From a virus: a stretch of 47,695 nt of DNA. A program made the translations under genes and the position numbers. A model generated the notes under the pieces. That model ran no database searches and was not told the origin of the DNA. It was given only the letters and a program-made list of their open reading frames with translations. Each line of letters opens with the position of its first letter. Position 1 is the stretch's first letter. The stretch covers positions 1 through 47,695 of the IMG/VR virus record IMGVR_UViG_3300017714_003053. One strand, written 5' to 3'. Below are positions 40,719 through 47,695 of this stretch, piece after piece.

Positions 40719-41513
40719 ATGAGATTAGATCAGCTATTTTTAAAAGAAGAAGACTCTACAGTAAAAACTATGTCAATGCCAGAAAAAGTTTCTGCGTTTG
40801 ATAGATTAAAGCCAGGTCAAGAAATTGGCTTATGGTTTGACTCTGTTATTAGAAGAGCTGATAAGTATAAACCATTTGTAGTAGGTAGAAAAACAAGTTC
40901 AAAATTACGTCCTTTAGAAAAAATTACATTATTACAAAAAAGCAAAGATGGTGGAACAGGTGGAATGAAATACTACCTATACAAAAGAAATGGTGATAAC
41001 GTTAGTTTAGCTATGGGCGATATGGCCGCAAGTTTAGTAGACATTCAAGAATCTAATATTGTAGAAGCTACAGAAACTATTATGGAAAGAATAGTACTAG
41101 ATATAGACTATAGCAGAAATCCAGATGCCTTAATGAAAGCAATTAATGCAATGGCAAGAAGATTAGACCTTACATTAATGAATGCTCCACAATCAATTAA
41201 AGATTTAAAAGAAAAAGGATTTGCTAGAATAGAAGGTAAAGATGCAGACATTATGTCATTTGTAAATTATCTATATTCAAAAGGTATTGAGCCAACATAC
41301 GATATTCAAAATATGGATAAAGTACAAACACCAGATTTAAATGCTAATCCAAATATGCCTGCATTTATAGGCAAGAAAAAAGAACCAGCAACTACTGAAG
41401 CAAAAGCTACAGCAGGACCAGACAAGTGTTGGCCAGGATATAAAAAAGTTGGTACCAAACCAGGCACCGGTAAGAACAAAGGCAAAACAGTCAACGACTG
41501 TAAAAAGGCATAG
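40719..41513 (+). CDS. Predicted head-packaged protein with Cys/Lys C-terminal module
   Basis: 264 aa. It starts MRLDQLFLKE followed by ED, a clear head-targeting-like peptide with an L-K-E site. Residues 20-105 form a beta domain (PGQEIGLWFDSVIRRADKYK and VGRKTSSKLR). A helical part with an ACT-like rhythm follows (IVLDIDYSRNPDALMKAINAM). The end (about 233-264, DKCWPGYKKVGTKPGTGKNK through DCKK) is another short Cys/Lys module shared with other marine phage proteins. No enzyme motif. Confidence 0.62.
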   Translation: MRLDQLFLKEEDSTVKTMSMPEKVSAFDRLKPGQEIGLWFDSVIRRADKYKPFVVGRKTSSKLRPLEKITLLQKSKDGGTGGMKYYLYKRNGDNVSLAMGDMAASLVDIQESNIVEATETIMERIVLDIDYSRNPDALMKAINAMARRLDLTLMNAPQSIKDLKEKGFARIEGKDADIMSFVNYLYSKGIEPTYDIQNMDKVQTPDLNANPNMPAFIGKKKEPATTEAKATAGPDKCWPGYKKVGTKPGTGKNKGKTVNDCKKA

Positions 41514-41522
41514 GAGAGAATA

Positions 41523-42602
41523 ATGAGATTACATGATCTATTTCTACTAAAAGAATATGATGATCTGGAAACAGAAAAGCAAGGTATTATCTCTGCTATA
41601 TCTGGACTTCGTGCTGACAACGAAGAAGATGCTAAACTATTAGATAGAATTTATAAAGTATTAAACACAGGCCAAATTGGTCAAAACATTTCAAACGCAT
41701 TTGCAGTACCATTAGAAGGTGAACCATTAAGTGATAAAGAAAAAGCTCTAGTAGTACAAGATATGACTACTATTATTTCTCAATCAGATAATGATTTTAA
41801 ATCACTTTCAGGTATGACAGATATGTTAGAAAAGGGTGGCGTTGTTGATGTTGGAGCATTAGATTCTCCACTAACTACATTCAGCAATGTATTCCAACAC
41901 CCAGCGGCAGTTAAAGTATTTCATGCATTAAAGAACTATGGAACTGGTAAAAAACAAAAAGGTCCAGGTGAATATGCTTTGGCTTGTTTAACTAACAAAA
42001 TTAGATTAGCGGCAGGTGAAGGTGATCTTGAAGTTGATGGTATTGGAAAAGTAGAATTAAAATCAGCAGTATCTAGCACAGGTGGACGTATAGGTTACGG
42101 TGGTGGATCACAAAAAGCTAAAAGAGCGGTATTAGACAAATACGCAGAAAGAATTCCAACAGTTATGGGTGCTATCGGTGGTAAAGGTGGTTCGTTGGGA
42201 TTAAGTAAATTTGTTCCAGCACTAGCACAAGACTTACCACTTAATGATGCAGACAGTAAAAAATTAAGAGAACAAATTGCAAGTGAACTGTTAACAATGG
42301 ATATGGAAAACTTTGCACAACCAATTATAAAAGCATTTGGTAGTACAGATAGTCCAGAACAAATTGAAGACGAATATTTAAAAGCAAACTTTGCATGGTA
42401 TAAAAATAGAGATGATTTTGACGCTCTATTACTATGTAGTTTCCCTAACGAGAAGTTTGCTATGATTAAAAATGAAAATGATTTAATTGCATTTAGAAGA
42501 GGCGGACAAGCTAACTCAACAAGTATAAGTATTATTCCTACACAAGCAGGTGCAGGAAGAGAGCAATGGGCTCAGCTTACACTAAACAAGGCTAAGGTAT
42601 AA
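41523..42602 (+). CDS. Head-targeted PD-(D/E)XK-like nuclease candidate
   Basis: 359 aa. It starts MRLHDLFLLKE followed by YDD, almost the same peptide as its neighbour. The core (147-200) has GPGEYAL with E150, GDL with D168 and VELKS with E178 and K180. It is followed by GGRIGYG, the order expected for a PD-(D/E)XK nuclease: an upstream Glu, then D, then E-x-K. If packaged and injected it could cut host DNA or resident phage genomes at once. The rest is helical and unrecognised. Nuclease activity is a motif-level prediction. Confidence 0.62.
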   Translation: MRLHDLFLLKEYDDLETEKQGIISAISGLRADNEEDAKLLDRIYKVLNTGQIGQNISNAFAVPLEGEPLSDKEKALVVQDMTTIISQSDNDFKSLSGMTDMLEKGGVVDVGALDSPLTTFSNVFQHPAAVKVFHALKNYGTGKKQKGPGEYALACLTNKIRLAAGEGDLEVDGIGKVELKSAVSSTGGRIGYGGGSQKAKRAVLDKYAERIPTVMGAIGGKGGSLGLSKFVPALAQDLPLNDADSKKLREQIASELLTMDMENFAQPIIKAFGSTDSPEQIEDEYLKANFAWYKNRDDFDALLLCSFPNEKFAMIKNENDLIAFRRGGQANSTSISIIPTQAGAGREQWAQLTLNKAKV

Positions 42603-42605
42603 CAT

Positions 42606-42845
42606 ATGATGTTTTGGTATTATTGGGCATTAAAAGCAATAGCAGGCGGAATTATAGGAAGTGCATTTGCTAATTGGTTCCAAGGAACTAAAGTAGGTAT
42701 ATGGTTTTTTAAAAAAATAGAGAACATAATGCATTGGGCGGCTGATCGTTACAACTTAGAAATACTAAAAACTGAAAGTAGGTTTGCAAAAAAATATCCT
42801 ACAATAATGGAAAGATTAGAGAAATTAGAAAAAAAGAGAAAGTAG
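42606..42845 (+). CDS. Small membrane-associated conserved phage protein
   Basis: 79 aa. One hydrophobic helix (about 3-24, YYWALKAIAGGIIGSAFANW) followed by a basic helical tail ending RLEKLEKKRK. Similar short proteins accompany T4-like genomes of marine phages. Two ATGs are adjacent; the first is taken. Function unknown. Confidence 0.65.
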   Translation: MMFWYYWALKAIAGGIIGSAFANWFQGTKVGIWFFKKIENIMHWAADRYNLEILKTESRFAKKYPTIMERLEKLEKKRK

Positions 42846-42849
42846 TACT

Positions 42850-43614
42850 ATGTCTATAGAAGCTTGGGAAAATAGGTACACAGTTAGAAAGTTTTCAGAA
42901 ACTAATAGAGAAATTAATCCAGAACATCTAAAATATCTAGAAACAGCATTAAACAACTTACCATATCAGTGCAATATAAAATCTGATGTATGGATATATC
43001 TTGGCAGTAGTGATAGAGACTTAGAATTCAGAAAATGGTTGATGGAAAACGTTTATAATATGTGGAATCAAAAACATGAATTTCAGGAGCATATGTTACC
43101 AGTACTTCAAGCACCAGCCATTATGTTATGTGCTAAAACTAACCAGGCTTGGTTAGATGGAGCAGGTGACAGACTAGCCAAAGATATAGATGATATAGCT
43201 AACAGAGCAGAAGGTATATTTACTGGTGCAATAATTGCTATTATGTTGAGCTTTGGATACAAAGTAGGAACCTTTCGTTGTACTGATGGATTAGAAAGAG
43301 ATACTCCATCTGCCAAATTAGAATATTTTACTAACTACATTAACGATAGATATCAAGATGAACTTGCAAATATGTTCAAGACAAAATTAGCTGAGGCTCC
43401 TTTTATAAATCGTAACAAGGATCCAGAAGAATTTAAATTTGACCCAGGTACAGTAGTAGCATTTGGTCCTGAAGATGAAAGGTACATAGATGTTAAAACT
43501 GGAAAGGCTCTAACAAGAGGAACCAACAAAGCAGAATGGAATGGGTACGGATTCCACTCATATAAGATAACTGGAAGAACAACGTACAATATTCCTTCTT
43601 GCATCTTTCAATAG
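42850..43614 (+). CDS. Nitroreductase-like flavoprotein
   Basis: 254 aa. RYTVRKFSE (9-17) is the N-terminal FMN-phosphate contact of nitroreductases (R-x-S/T-V-R-x-F). A central helix pair (AEGIFTGAIIAIMLSFGYKVGTFRC, about 119-144) matches the usual A-x2-L-A-A-x2-G-L-G-x2-W segment loosely. The C-terminal part is unusual in length and composition. It may be a diverged member with another electron-transfer role. It lies between membrane and sulfotransferase-like genes. Confidence 0.65.
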   Translation: MSIEAWENRYTVRKFSETNREINPEHLKYLETALNNLPYQCNIKSDVWIYLGSSDRDLEFRKWLMENVYNMWNQKHEFQEHMLPVLQAPAIMLCAKTNQAWLDGAGDRLAKDIDDIANRAEGIFTGAIIAIMLSFGYKVGTFRCTDGLERDTPSAKLEYFTNYINDRYQDELANMFKTKLAEAPFINRNKDPEEFKFDPGTVVAFGPEDERYIDVKTGKALTRGTNKAEWNGYGFHSYKITGRTTYNIPSCIFQ

Positions 43615-43623
43615 GAAACAAAT

Positions 43624-44475
43624 ATGAAGCACATTTATCTAGTATGTACTCGTAGTGCAATAAGTGCTAGTGCATTAACTTATATCATAAATCAAAGTCC
43701 ACAGTTCTATAACACAACTCATCATAATCTTTACATAGATGAAAACGGTACATTCAATAAAGCAGTTACAATAAATGACTGGTGGAATATATCATATGAG
43801 TATGATAAAATATATAACAAAGACGTAAGAAACAACGAAATTATGTCCTTAGATACATTAAGAACATTATGTGATAATTGGACCATAGACAAAGATATTG
43901 CATTGTTTACACACGCAACTAACACAAACGATATAATGAAATGGCGTGATGAGTTTAATTTACCCGTAAAGGTAATTACTACAGTCATGGGAAAAAATTG
44001 TTTTAATTATTTAGATATGTATTTAAAAAGAGAGTATAGTAGTATAATGAACAAGTTTACTGACTTGTTTGATACTTGGAAACACGTATATACGCAATTT
44101 TTATCTATAGATACTATGTGGTCAACTAACGCAGATTATGTACTAGAAATGCATGATTGGCTAGATGATCCAAAAATAGTATATGATAAATTAAATATAC
44201 ACAGTAATACACATATTATACAATGGGTAAAAGAATATAAGATGGTTAATAGCTATACAGAACTAGACATTGATAAAAATAATGTATCTAATAAACTAAA
44301 GACAATATGTTACATTTACCATAAATATGAGTATATGCTCCATAACGATATGGCCAAGCGTTTATTTGCAATAGCAATATTTGAATGTGTTAACGAATGG
44401 AAAGAAAATAATACCATGCAAAACATAATCAATAATGTTGCAAACAAGGCAAGATTGAACTTGACTAATAACTAG
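43624..44475 (+). CDS. Sulfotransferase-like protein, uncertain
   Basis: 283 aa. It opens HIYLVCTRSAISASALTYII, a strand-loop-helix in the place where sulfotransferases bind PAPS (R-S-x-x-S rather than a strict P-loop). Mid-part DIALFTHATNTNDIMKWRD and VKVITTVMG resemble the following strands. Many Asn/Tyr/Ile from the AT-rich codon use make the match weak. Together with the protein at 9449 it forms a pair of possible transferases next to radical SAM genes. The -35 of the next promoter lies in its last codons. Confidence 0.42.
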   Translation: MKHIYLVCTRSAISASALTYIINQSPQFYNTTHHNLYIDENGTFNKAVTINDWWNISYEYDKIYNKDVRNNEIMSLDTLRTLCDNWTIDKDIALFTHATNTNDIMKWRDEFNLPVKVITTVMGKNCFNYLDMYLKREYSSIMNKFTDLFDTWKHVYTQFLSIDTMWSTNADYVLEMHDWLDDPKIVYDKLNIHSNTHIIQWVKEYKMVNSYTELDIDKNNVSNKLKTICYIYHKYEYMLHNDMAKRLFAIAIFECVNEWKENNTMQNIINNVANKARLNLTNN

Positions 44476-44489
44476 TTAACGTATATAAT
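44461..44489 (+). promoter_or_regulatory. Early-type promoter
   Basis: TTGACT (44461-44466), 17 bases, perfect TATAAT (44484-44489). It drives the dsDNA-binding protein and probably the radical SAM and polymerase genes behind it. Confidence 0.85.
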
Positions 44490-44522
44490 ATAAACTTAAC
44501 TTAACAGAAGGAGAATTTGCAT

Positions 44523-44780
44523 ATGAGTATTTCATTCAGTAATGAAGATATTGAAAAACTTAAAAGGCTAATTCAAGAAGGATCACAAGTCATTGGCGAA
44601 GTCGAAACCTTAAACGAGGGATTGAAAGACACGGTCAAGCATATAGCAGAAGAAATGGGAATCAAACCAGCTATCCTTACTAAAGCAATTAAGGTAGCAT
44701 CAAAAGGTGAGTTTGGTAAACATAGAGATGACTTTGATACTCTTGAATCTATTTTGCATAGTGTCGGAAAAGACAGCTAG
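44523..44780 (+). CDS. dsbA: DsbA-like dsDNA-binding protein (T4 DsbA family)
   Basis: 85 aa, all helical, from the ATG at 44523, which has AAGGAG nine bases before it; a TTG two codons earlier is less likely. The layout (an acidic first helix, then LKDTVKHIAEEMGIKPAILTKAIKVASKGEF and a C-terminal LESILHS helix) fits the small T4 DsbA protein that binds double-stranded DNA and aids late transcription. Its presence fits the late-type promoters in this window. Confidence is limited by short length. Confidence 0.7.
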   Translation: MSISFSNEDIEKLKRLIQEGSQVIGEVETLNEGLKDTVKHIAEEMGIKPAILTKAIKVASKGEFGKHRDDFDTLESILHSVGKDS

Positions 44781-44783
44781 TAA

Positions 44784-46034
44784 GTGGAAAAGAACACACC
44801 CTACATTCCTACCTCAAACAATACATGGTGTGCCAGTCCTTGGACAGAAATCCATATAGATCAAGAAGGCGAAATGGTTTTTTGCTGTCAAGCAAAAGAC
44901 GTAGTAGGAAACGTCAAGACAGATTCAATTAAAGAAATCTTTAATGGACGTCTTTACAAAAAAGCTAGATTAGAAACAATATCTAATATTTGGCCTAAAG
45001 GGTGTCATTTATGTGAAAGAGCAGAAAAGGTTGTTGACCGAAGTATGCGATATCAACAACAAGAAACGTACGAAGCTAACTTAGATCCAGTAATACCAGA
45101 CATTACAAAAGACTATAAGATACAAAAATTTAAAATTGATTTTAGTAATCAATGTAATTTAAGATGTACAATGTGTAGTCCTAACAGAAGTACTGGTTGG
45201 TTCAAAGATGCTAAAATGCTTATGGACTCTGAACTAACAAGAACAGAAGTAGGTAGAGCAGTACACGTTCAACAAAAAGATGACACACTTCCATATAGTA
45301 TAGAAAGATATGGAATTCCTAATAATGTTGTAGATGATAACTTAGATATTATATTAAGTACAAAAATGATTGACATAAGTGGTGGCGAACCATTTTATAC
45401 ACCACAGTTCAAACACCTAGTAAATAAATTAGTAGAACATGATTACAAGGGAAGATTAAAAGTCATTACAAATTTAACATTATTAGATACAGAATTATTA
45501 GAAAAACTAAAAAAGATTAATACTACATTAATTGTTAGTATGGATGCCACAGGGCATTTATATGAATATGTAAGACCTAGTACACCGTTTGGAAAGTATA
45601 AAGGTCAAGACATACAAAACAAAATCATTGAACTAAAACATGAACATAATTTAGATATGGCTATAAGCTATACACCACAACTGTTCAATGTATACAACAT
45701 ACAAGAATACATAGATTGGCTACAATTTGCCAAAATAAGACCAAGACATGAATTTATGTTTAATGGTCCTGTTGTTCACCCTAGGTATTTAACTATAGCG
45801 GTACACCCTGATATGGATTACAAATTAAGACTTGCAGATATGCTCGAAAGAGATTTTGGTAAAGGTGGTAGGTTAAACGGAGTAATTAACCTATGTAGAA
45901 AACCAAGAGATAATGAAGAATTTGATAACTGGAAATTTTTTTGTAAAATCACATCAATGCTTGACAAACATAGAAAAACAAGTATAATAAACTATATTCC
46001 GCAATTAGAAAAATACTGGGTTAAGAACGTATGA
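44784..46034 (+). CDS. Radical SAM enzyme with N-terminal twitch/SPASM-like domain
   Basis: 416 aa, GTG start four bases after the dsbA stop. N-terminal C16, C34/C35 and C74-x2-C77; core C124-x3-C128-x2-C131 in SNQCNLRCTMC; SGGEPFYT. Later VSMDATGHLYEYVRP is a typical core strand-turn. It has the same overall plan as the four other twitch-type proteins, and an insertion after the first motif. It overlaps the DNA polymerase start by four bases (ATGA), so an enzyme of unknown product is translation-coupled to replication. Confidence 0.85.
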   Translation: MEKNTPYIPTSNNTWCASPWTEIHIDQEGEMVFCCQAKDVVGNVKTDSIKEIFNGRLYKKARLETISNIWPKGCHLCERAEKVVDRSMRYQQQETYEANLDPVIPDITKDYKIQKFKIDFSNQCNLRCTMCSPNRSTGWFKDAKMLMDSELTRTEVGRAVHVQQKDDTLPYSIERYGIPNNVVDDNLDIILSTKMIDISGGEPFYTPQFKHLVNKLVEHDYKGRLKVITNLTLLDTELLEKLKKINTTLIVSMDATGHLYEYVRPSTPFGKYKGQDIQNKIIELKHEHNLDMAISYTPQLFNVYNIQEYIDWLQFAKIRPRHEFMFNGPVVHPRYLTIAVHPDMDYKLRLADMLERDFGKGGRLNGVINLCRKPRDNEEFDNWKFFCKITSMLDKHRKTSIINYIPQLEKYWVKNV

Positions 46035-47695
46035 GTTATGTAGACGCAATTCACAATAAAGAAAAAGATATAGTACAGGTAGTTGAACGTGTAAACGGTA
46101 AACGTGAGTTCAAAGAAATTCCTGCAAAATATACTTTTTATTACAAAGATGCACGTGGAAAATTTACCAGTATATTTGGTGAAAAGCTAGAACGTGTAGT
46201 TTGTAATACTAGTAAGAAATTCAATACAGAAAAAAAGATTAATGCACACAAAGGACTATATGAAAGTGATGTAAATGTTGTTTTTAAAACATTTGCTGAA
46301 AATTATGATCCTAACGAAGTGCCAAAACTTAATATTGCATTCTTTGATATTGAGACAGACTTCAATAAAGAAATGGGGTTTGCTGACCCAAGCGATCCTT
46401 TTAATCCTATAACGGCTATCAGTTTACATTGTAATTGGCTTGAAACAACTATATGCCTTGCAATTGGTCCTAAAACTATGAGTTTTGATGAGGCTCAAGA
46501 AGTAACTAATAAGTTTGAAAATACTGTACTGTTTAAAACAGAACGTGAGATGCTTGAAGCATTTCTTGACTTAATTGATGATGCTGATATTTTGTCAGGT
46601 TGGAATAGTGAAGGTTTTGATATTCCTTATATGGTTAATCGTGTAGGTAAAGTAATGAGCAAAAGTCATACACGTAAATTCTGTTTATGGGACAAGATGC
46701 CTAAAGAGAGAAGGTTTGAAAGATATGGTGCAGAACAACAAACATTTGATTTAATTGGTCGTGTACATTTAGATTACATGGAACTATATCGTAAGTACAC
46801 ATATCATGAAATGCACAGTTACAGTTTAGATGCCATTGGTGAGTATGAACTAGGCGATCGTAAAGTTGAATATGATGGAACATTAGATCAGTTATACAAC
46901 AACGACTTTGAAAAGTTTATTGCATATTCTAGACAAGACGTTGAACTACTTGTTAAGTTAGATGCTAAACTACAATTTATTGATTTGGCAAACGTACTAG
47001 CACATTCTAATACTGTATTGCTACAAACAACAATGGGTGCGGTTGCACAAACAGATCAAGCTATTATTAACGAGGCACACAGGCAAGGACTTATTGTTCC
47101 TGATAAACGTTATGACAAAGATACAACACAGGCCGCAGGTGCTTATGTTGCAACACCTAAAAAAGGTATGCATAAGTGGGTTGGCAGTATTGACTTGAAC
47201 AGTCTATATCCTAGTATCTTACGTAGTGGTAATATGAGTACAGAAACTATTATTGGACAAGTACGCCATACTTATACAAAAGAAATGATTGAAAATGCAA
47301 AAACTGTAGCAGAAGCCTGGGAAGGAAGATTTGCTACATATGAGTATGAAAAAGTTATGGAAAAAGATATAGTTGAAAAGTTATATCTTGACTTTGAAAA
47401 CGGCGACGAGTTTGAAGCAACTGGTGCAGAAATATATGAATTAATTTTTAATAGTGGCCAACCTTGGATTATTAGTGCTAACGGCACAATCTTCTCATAT
47501 GAGAAAAAAGGTGTTATTCCTGGTTTGCTAGAACGTTGGTATGCAGAACGTAAAGAGTTACAAGCAAAAGCACGTGAAGCTAGAGCAGAAGGCGGAGATG
47601 CATTTGCATTTTGGGATAAGAGGCAGTTGGTTAAGAAGATTAACTTGAACAGTTTGTATGGTGCTATCCTTAATCCTGGGTGTAGATTCTTTTCT
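46031..47695 (+). CDS. 43: DNA polymerase (T4 gp43 type, family B), 3' end beyond window
   Basis: 555 codons are present, with no stop. The 3'-5' exonuclease motifs are complete: Exo I FDIET (D106, E108), Exo II GWNSEGFDIPYM (D197) and Exo III YSRQD (D303). Polymerase motif A is DLNSLYPSI (D388), and motif B KKINLNSLYG lies near the end of the window. Motif C should follow outside. It is the replicative polymerase with proofreading, and the best single marker that this is a T4-like phage. It is read from the unit starting at the 44461 promoter. Confidence 0.97.
   Translation, partial: MSYVDAIHNKEKDIVQVVERVNGKREFKEIPAKYTFYYKDARGKFTSIFGEKLERVVCNTSKKFNTEKKINAHKGLYESDVNVVFKTFAENYDPNEVPKLNIAFFDIETDFNKEMGFADPSDPFNPITAISLHCNWLETTICLAIGPKTMSFDEAQEVTNKFENTVLFKTEREMLEAFLDLIDDADILSGWNSEGFDIPYMVNRVGKVMSKSHTRKFCLWDKMPKERRFERYGAEQQTFDLIGRVHLDYMELYRKYTYHEMHSYSLDAIGEYELGDRKVEYDGTLDQLYNNDFEKFIAYSRQDVELLVKLDAKLQFIDLANVLAHSNTVLLQTTMGAVAQTDQAIINEAHRQGLIVPDKRYDKDTTQAAGAYVATPKKGMHKWVGSIDLNSLYPSILRSGNMSTETIIGQVRHTYTKEMIENAKTVAEAWEGRFATYEYEKVMEKDIVEKLYLDFENGDEFEATGAEIYELIFNSGQPWIISANGTIFSYEKKGVIPGLLERWYAERKELQAKAREARAEGGDAFAFWDKRQLVKKINLNSLYGAILNPGCRFFS

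Noticed and set aside
1-47695. CRISPR array or insertion sequence
   Set aside because: The only repeats found are in-frame protein repeats (fibre, giant coiled coil, heptads); no spaced direct repeats, transposase or terminal inverted repeats were seen.

Overview
The window is a gene-dense, AT-rich piece of a T4-like myovirus genome from the sea. Lineage evidence: a T4 gp43-type DNA polymerase runs off the right edge, next to a DsbA-like dsDNA-binding protein. There are also PhoH, UvsE, an Asp/Asn-hydroxylase-like 2OG oxygenase, a phage-type SpeD, five tRNAs, many small proteins recognisable from marine T4-like phages, and repeated T4-late-type promoters reading (G/T)ATAAATA. The tmRNA gene is circularly permuted and its tag ends NFAIAA, which points to an alphaproteobacterial host. 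Low GC and no photosynthesis genes make a SAR11-type pelagimyophage the best guess. Host assignment is inference.

Layout. 1-1017: permuted tmRNA, then a secreted outer-membrane beta-barrel-like protein. 1103-6330: a Rieske-oxygenase-like protein without a recognisable Rieske cluster, SpeD, five tRNAs (Arg-ACG, Gln-TTG, Arg-TCT, Leu-TAA, Met-CAT) and small genes, with two genes on the minus strand. 6343-12364: small membrane protein, M15 endolysin, two paralogous radical SAM enzymes, a sulfotransferase-like protein, a HAD phosphatase and PhoH (minus strand). 12484-18022: an operon with translation initiation factor IF-1, an overlapping spanin pair, a J-domain protein and a ClpA-type unfoldase. 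18053-20867: virion and fibre-like proteins. 20972-24076: a two-TM holin-like protein with an EF-hand loop, a RyR-domain protein, a radical SAM enzyme, a small lipoprotein and UvsE. 24103-42602: a long series of unrelated proteins, most starting with the same kind of short N-terminal peptide. Two radical SAM enzymes and a 2OG oxygenase are interspersed. 42606-47695: nitroreductase-like and sulfotransferase-like proteins, DsbA, a sixth radical SAM enzyme and DNA polymerase.

Two systems stand out. First, at least a dozen proteins between 24103 and 42602 share an N-terminus of the form M-(K/R)-(I/V/L)-x-(E/D/Q)-(I/L/V), often followed within about 5-15 residues by a (I/L/V)-x-E site. This resembles T4 capsid-targeting sequences, which the head protease gp21 cuts. 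The carriers include an ART-like/nucleotidyltransferase fusion of 1233 aa, a kinase-like protein, a 5'-nucleotidase-like HAD protein and a PD-(D/E)XK-like nuclease. They look like a large set of proteins packaged in the head and injected with the DNA. Second, the phage carries pieces of translation and protein-quality control together: two-piece tmRNA, IF-1, tRNAs, a J-domain protein and a ClpA with a ClpP-docking IGF loop.

Regulation can be read directly. Early-type promoters are TTGAC(A/T)-16/17-TATAAT-like, several overlapping the stop codon of the gene before. Late-type promoters are (G/T)ATAAATA. At four genes (2389, 13705, 26312, 36939) the A of ATG lies exactly where a T4 late promoter would start transcription, which suggests leaderless late mRNAs.
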